NCBI GenBank assembly: GCA_020347085.1
Contig: CP070769.1
Span: forward strand, 1,812,869 to 1,819,415
Origin: Desulfobacterales bacterium
GTDB taxonomy: Bacteria > Desulfobacterota > Desulfobacteria > Desulfobacterales > C00003060
Reading direction: 5' to 3'
DNA length: 6,547 bases
The stretch's first letter is position 1. The number at the start of each line of letters is the position of its first letter. The notes under the pieces were generated by a model. The model was given only the letters and a program-made list of their open reading frames with translations, searched no databases and was not told where the DNA came from. Of the stretch, positions 5,623 to 6,547 are shown one piece after another. The translations under genes and the position numbers were made by a program.

Positions 5623-6366
5623 TTATGCCGGCCCTGAACCCTTCCATTCGGCGGCAAGCACTTCCACCTTTGGCTTCAGCAAGATGAGATAACAAGCGGC
5701 TGATATGCCTGCTGAACCGAATATCATGCACATCACCATGATCTGGTAACGCGCGGCCACCAGCGGCGATACTCCAGATAGGATTTGACCCGTCATCATC
5801 CCGGGAAAGGACACCAAGCCTACTGCAAAAAGGGAATTGATCAATGGTATCAGTGAAGCCGTAAATGCAACCTGGCGGGCGTCTACGTACAGAACGCCTC
5901 TTTGTGTCTCAGCCTCTAAGCGCTCTGCCGCGAGGCTGACAGTGTTCATCGAGTTGGCAAAGATCATGCCCGCGAGAGGTATTACAAAATCCGGCTGATA
6001 CCACGTTTCCAGATCTAATACGCCTTGTGTTATGAGGATTAACGTTGTGAGCCCACCTATCGTTATGGAAGCCAGCGCTTTTGGATACACGGCTTTTCGC
6101 TTGCTCTGGACTGGACGCAGGGAAATCCAACTGGCGGCCAATAGCATCACGCTCAGGACAACAATCACAATGGATGCACGGTTCGACTCAAAAATGAAGG
6201 TTAAGATGTAACCGATAAGCATAAGTTGAGCCAGCATACGAGTAATGGCATAGAGCGCTGTCCGGCTCTTTAGAGACCATAGATATAAAACACCTACGAC
6301 TGCACTTATAGGAATGAAGGCCAGCAGCAGGTTGGCAAAAGGAATCATGTGAAGCGTGTCTTTCAT
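5623..6366 (-). CDS. fetB: FetB/UPF0014 family inner-membrane protein (putative iron export permease)
   Basis: A 247-residue protein, close to the roughly 260 residues usual for the family, with about seven hydrophobic segments. Family signatures are clear: R43..Q47 in 'TRMLAQLMLIG', LDLETWYQPDFVIPLAGM (117-134) running into NSMNTVSLAAERL (138-150), and FPGMMTGQILSGVSPL (187-202) followed by RYQI (206-209). In E. coli, FetB (YbbM) works with the ATPase FetA (YbbL) in iron export and peroxide resistance; the transported ion here is inferred from that. The start is ATG at 6366 with GGGAGGA nine bases upstream; an ATG at 6348 is less well placed. No fetA-like gene adjoins it in the window: upstream is the tail of an unrelated-looking gene and downstream a small unknown gene. 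Confidence 0.92.
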   Translation of the reverse strand: MKDTLHMIPFANLLLAFIPISAVVGVLYLWSLKSRTALYAITRMLAQLMLIGYILTFIFESNRASIVIVVLSVMLLAASWISLRPVQSKRKAVYPKALASITIGGLTTLILITQGVLDLETWYQPDFVIPLAGMIFANSMNTVSLAAERLEAETQRGVLYVDARQVAFTASLIPLINSLFAVGLVSFPGMMTGQILSGVSPLVAARYQIMVMCMIFGSAGISAACYLILLKPKVEVLAAEWKGSGPA

Positions 6367-6375
6367 CTACTCTTG

Positions 6376-6388
6376 TCCTCCCGAGAGG
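6376..6388 (-). promoter_or_regulatory. fetB ribosome binding site inside a small hairpin
   Basis: On the minus strand CCTC-TCGG-GAGG (6388-6377) forms a 4-bp stem with a TCGG tetraloop. Its 3' arm is part of the GGGAGGA Shine-Dalgarno sequence (6382-6376) of fetB. The ribosome binding site is strong and fixes the start at 6366. The stem is short, so masking of the site would be partial at most. Confidence 0.45.
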
Positions 6389-6472
6389 TGTTGTTAACAG
6401 CACAGAGACCCTCAGATCAGTGAAGAATGAAGACCGACAGCGATTCTTGTCTTGAACTCGGCAAAACGCTTG

Positions 6473-6547
6473 TCAGTGTCCATTCACTCGTTGAAATGTT
6501 TCTTCTAATTCATAACCGTATTCGGCGAGTTGATTCCGGAGAATATC
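6473..6547 (-). CDS. C-terminal end of an upstream gene, possibly cysteinyl-tRNA synthetase
   Basis: Only the last 24 codons and the TGA are in the window. The visible tail is DILRNQLAEYGYELEETF (first 18 residues) and then QRVNGH. The pattern 'D.IR..La..G..LeDT' close to the end is the usual C-terminus of cysteinyl-tRNA synthetase, which attaches cysteine to its tRNA. The fit is good in pattern but rests on very few residues, and the normal 'GT.WR' ending is absent. The other two frames in this strand close with stop codons. The gap to fetB is 106 bp. Confidence 0.4.
   Translation of the reverse strand, partial: DILRNQLAEYGYELEETFQRVNGH

Overview
The window comes from a bacterial chromosome of moderate GC content. 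Every supported gene lies on the minus strand, so the genes read from right to left. The lineage cannot be fixed from one window. A FetB-type membrane protein, polyprenol-linked glycosylation genes and palindromic intergenic repeats suggest an environmental Gram-negative bacterium, but this is inference. The second GT2 gene (1111-1830) looks AT-richer by eye than the GT39 gene that follows it.

Right part (5112-6547), in transcription order. The last 24 codons of a gene resemble the C-terminus of cysteinyl-tRNA synthetase. Next comes a complete fetB-type (UPF0014) membrane protein with a strong ribosome binding site. Then comes a 113-residue protein of unknown function, also with a strong ribosome binding site. 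A near-perfect 20-bp palindrome lies just after fetB, upstream of the small gene.

Middle part (4596-5111). About 515 bp without a gene is packed with dyad symmetry. It holds a short REP-like hairpin (4649-4670) and a roughly 215-bp element (4695-4909). That element is bounded by 22-bp inverted repeats with one mismatch and has nested stems inside. A further hairpin lies at 4920-4954. This is the most unusual part of the window and looks like a small non-autonomous mobile element or a structured RNA.

Left part (1-4595). This is a glycosylation block on one strand: a TMTC-like multi-spanning protein with C-terminal TPR repeats, an ALG5-like GT2 enzyme, a 185-bp gap, a DPM1-like GT2 enzyme, and a GT39-type membrane glycosyltransferase cut by the window edge. 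By family knowledge, the two GT2 enzymes would charge a polyprenol phosphate with hexose on the cytoplasmic face. The two membrane proteins, both with an early acidic pair typical of GT-C enzymes, would use such lipid-linked sugars outside the membrane. The joint role is inferred from family membership and gene order.
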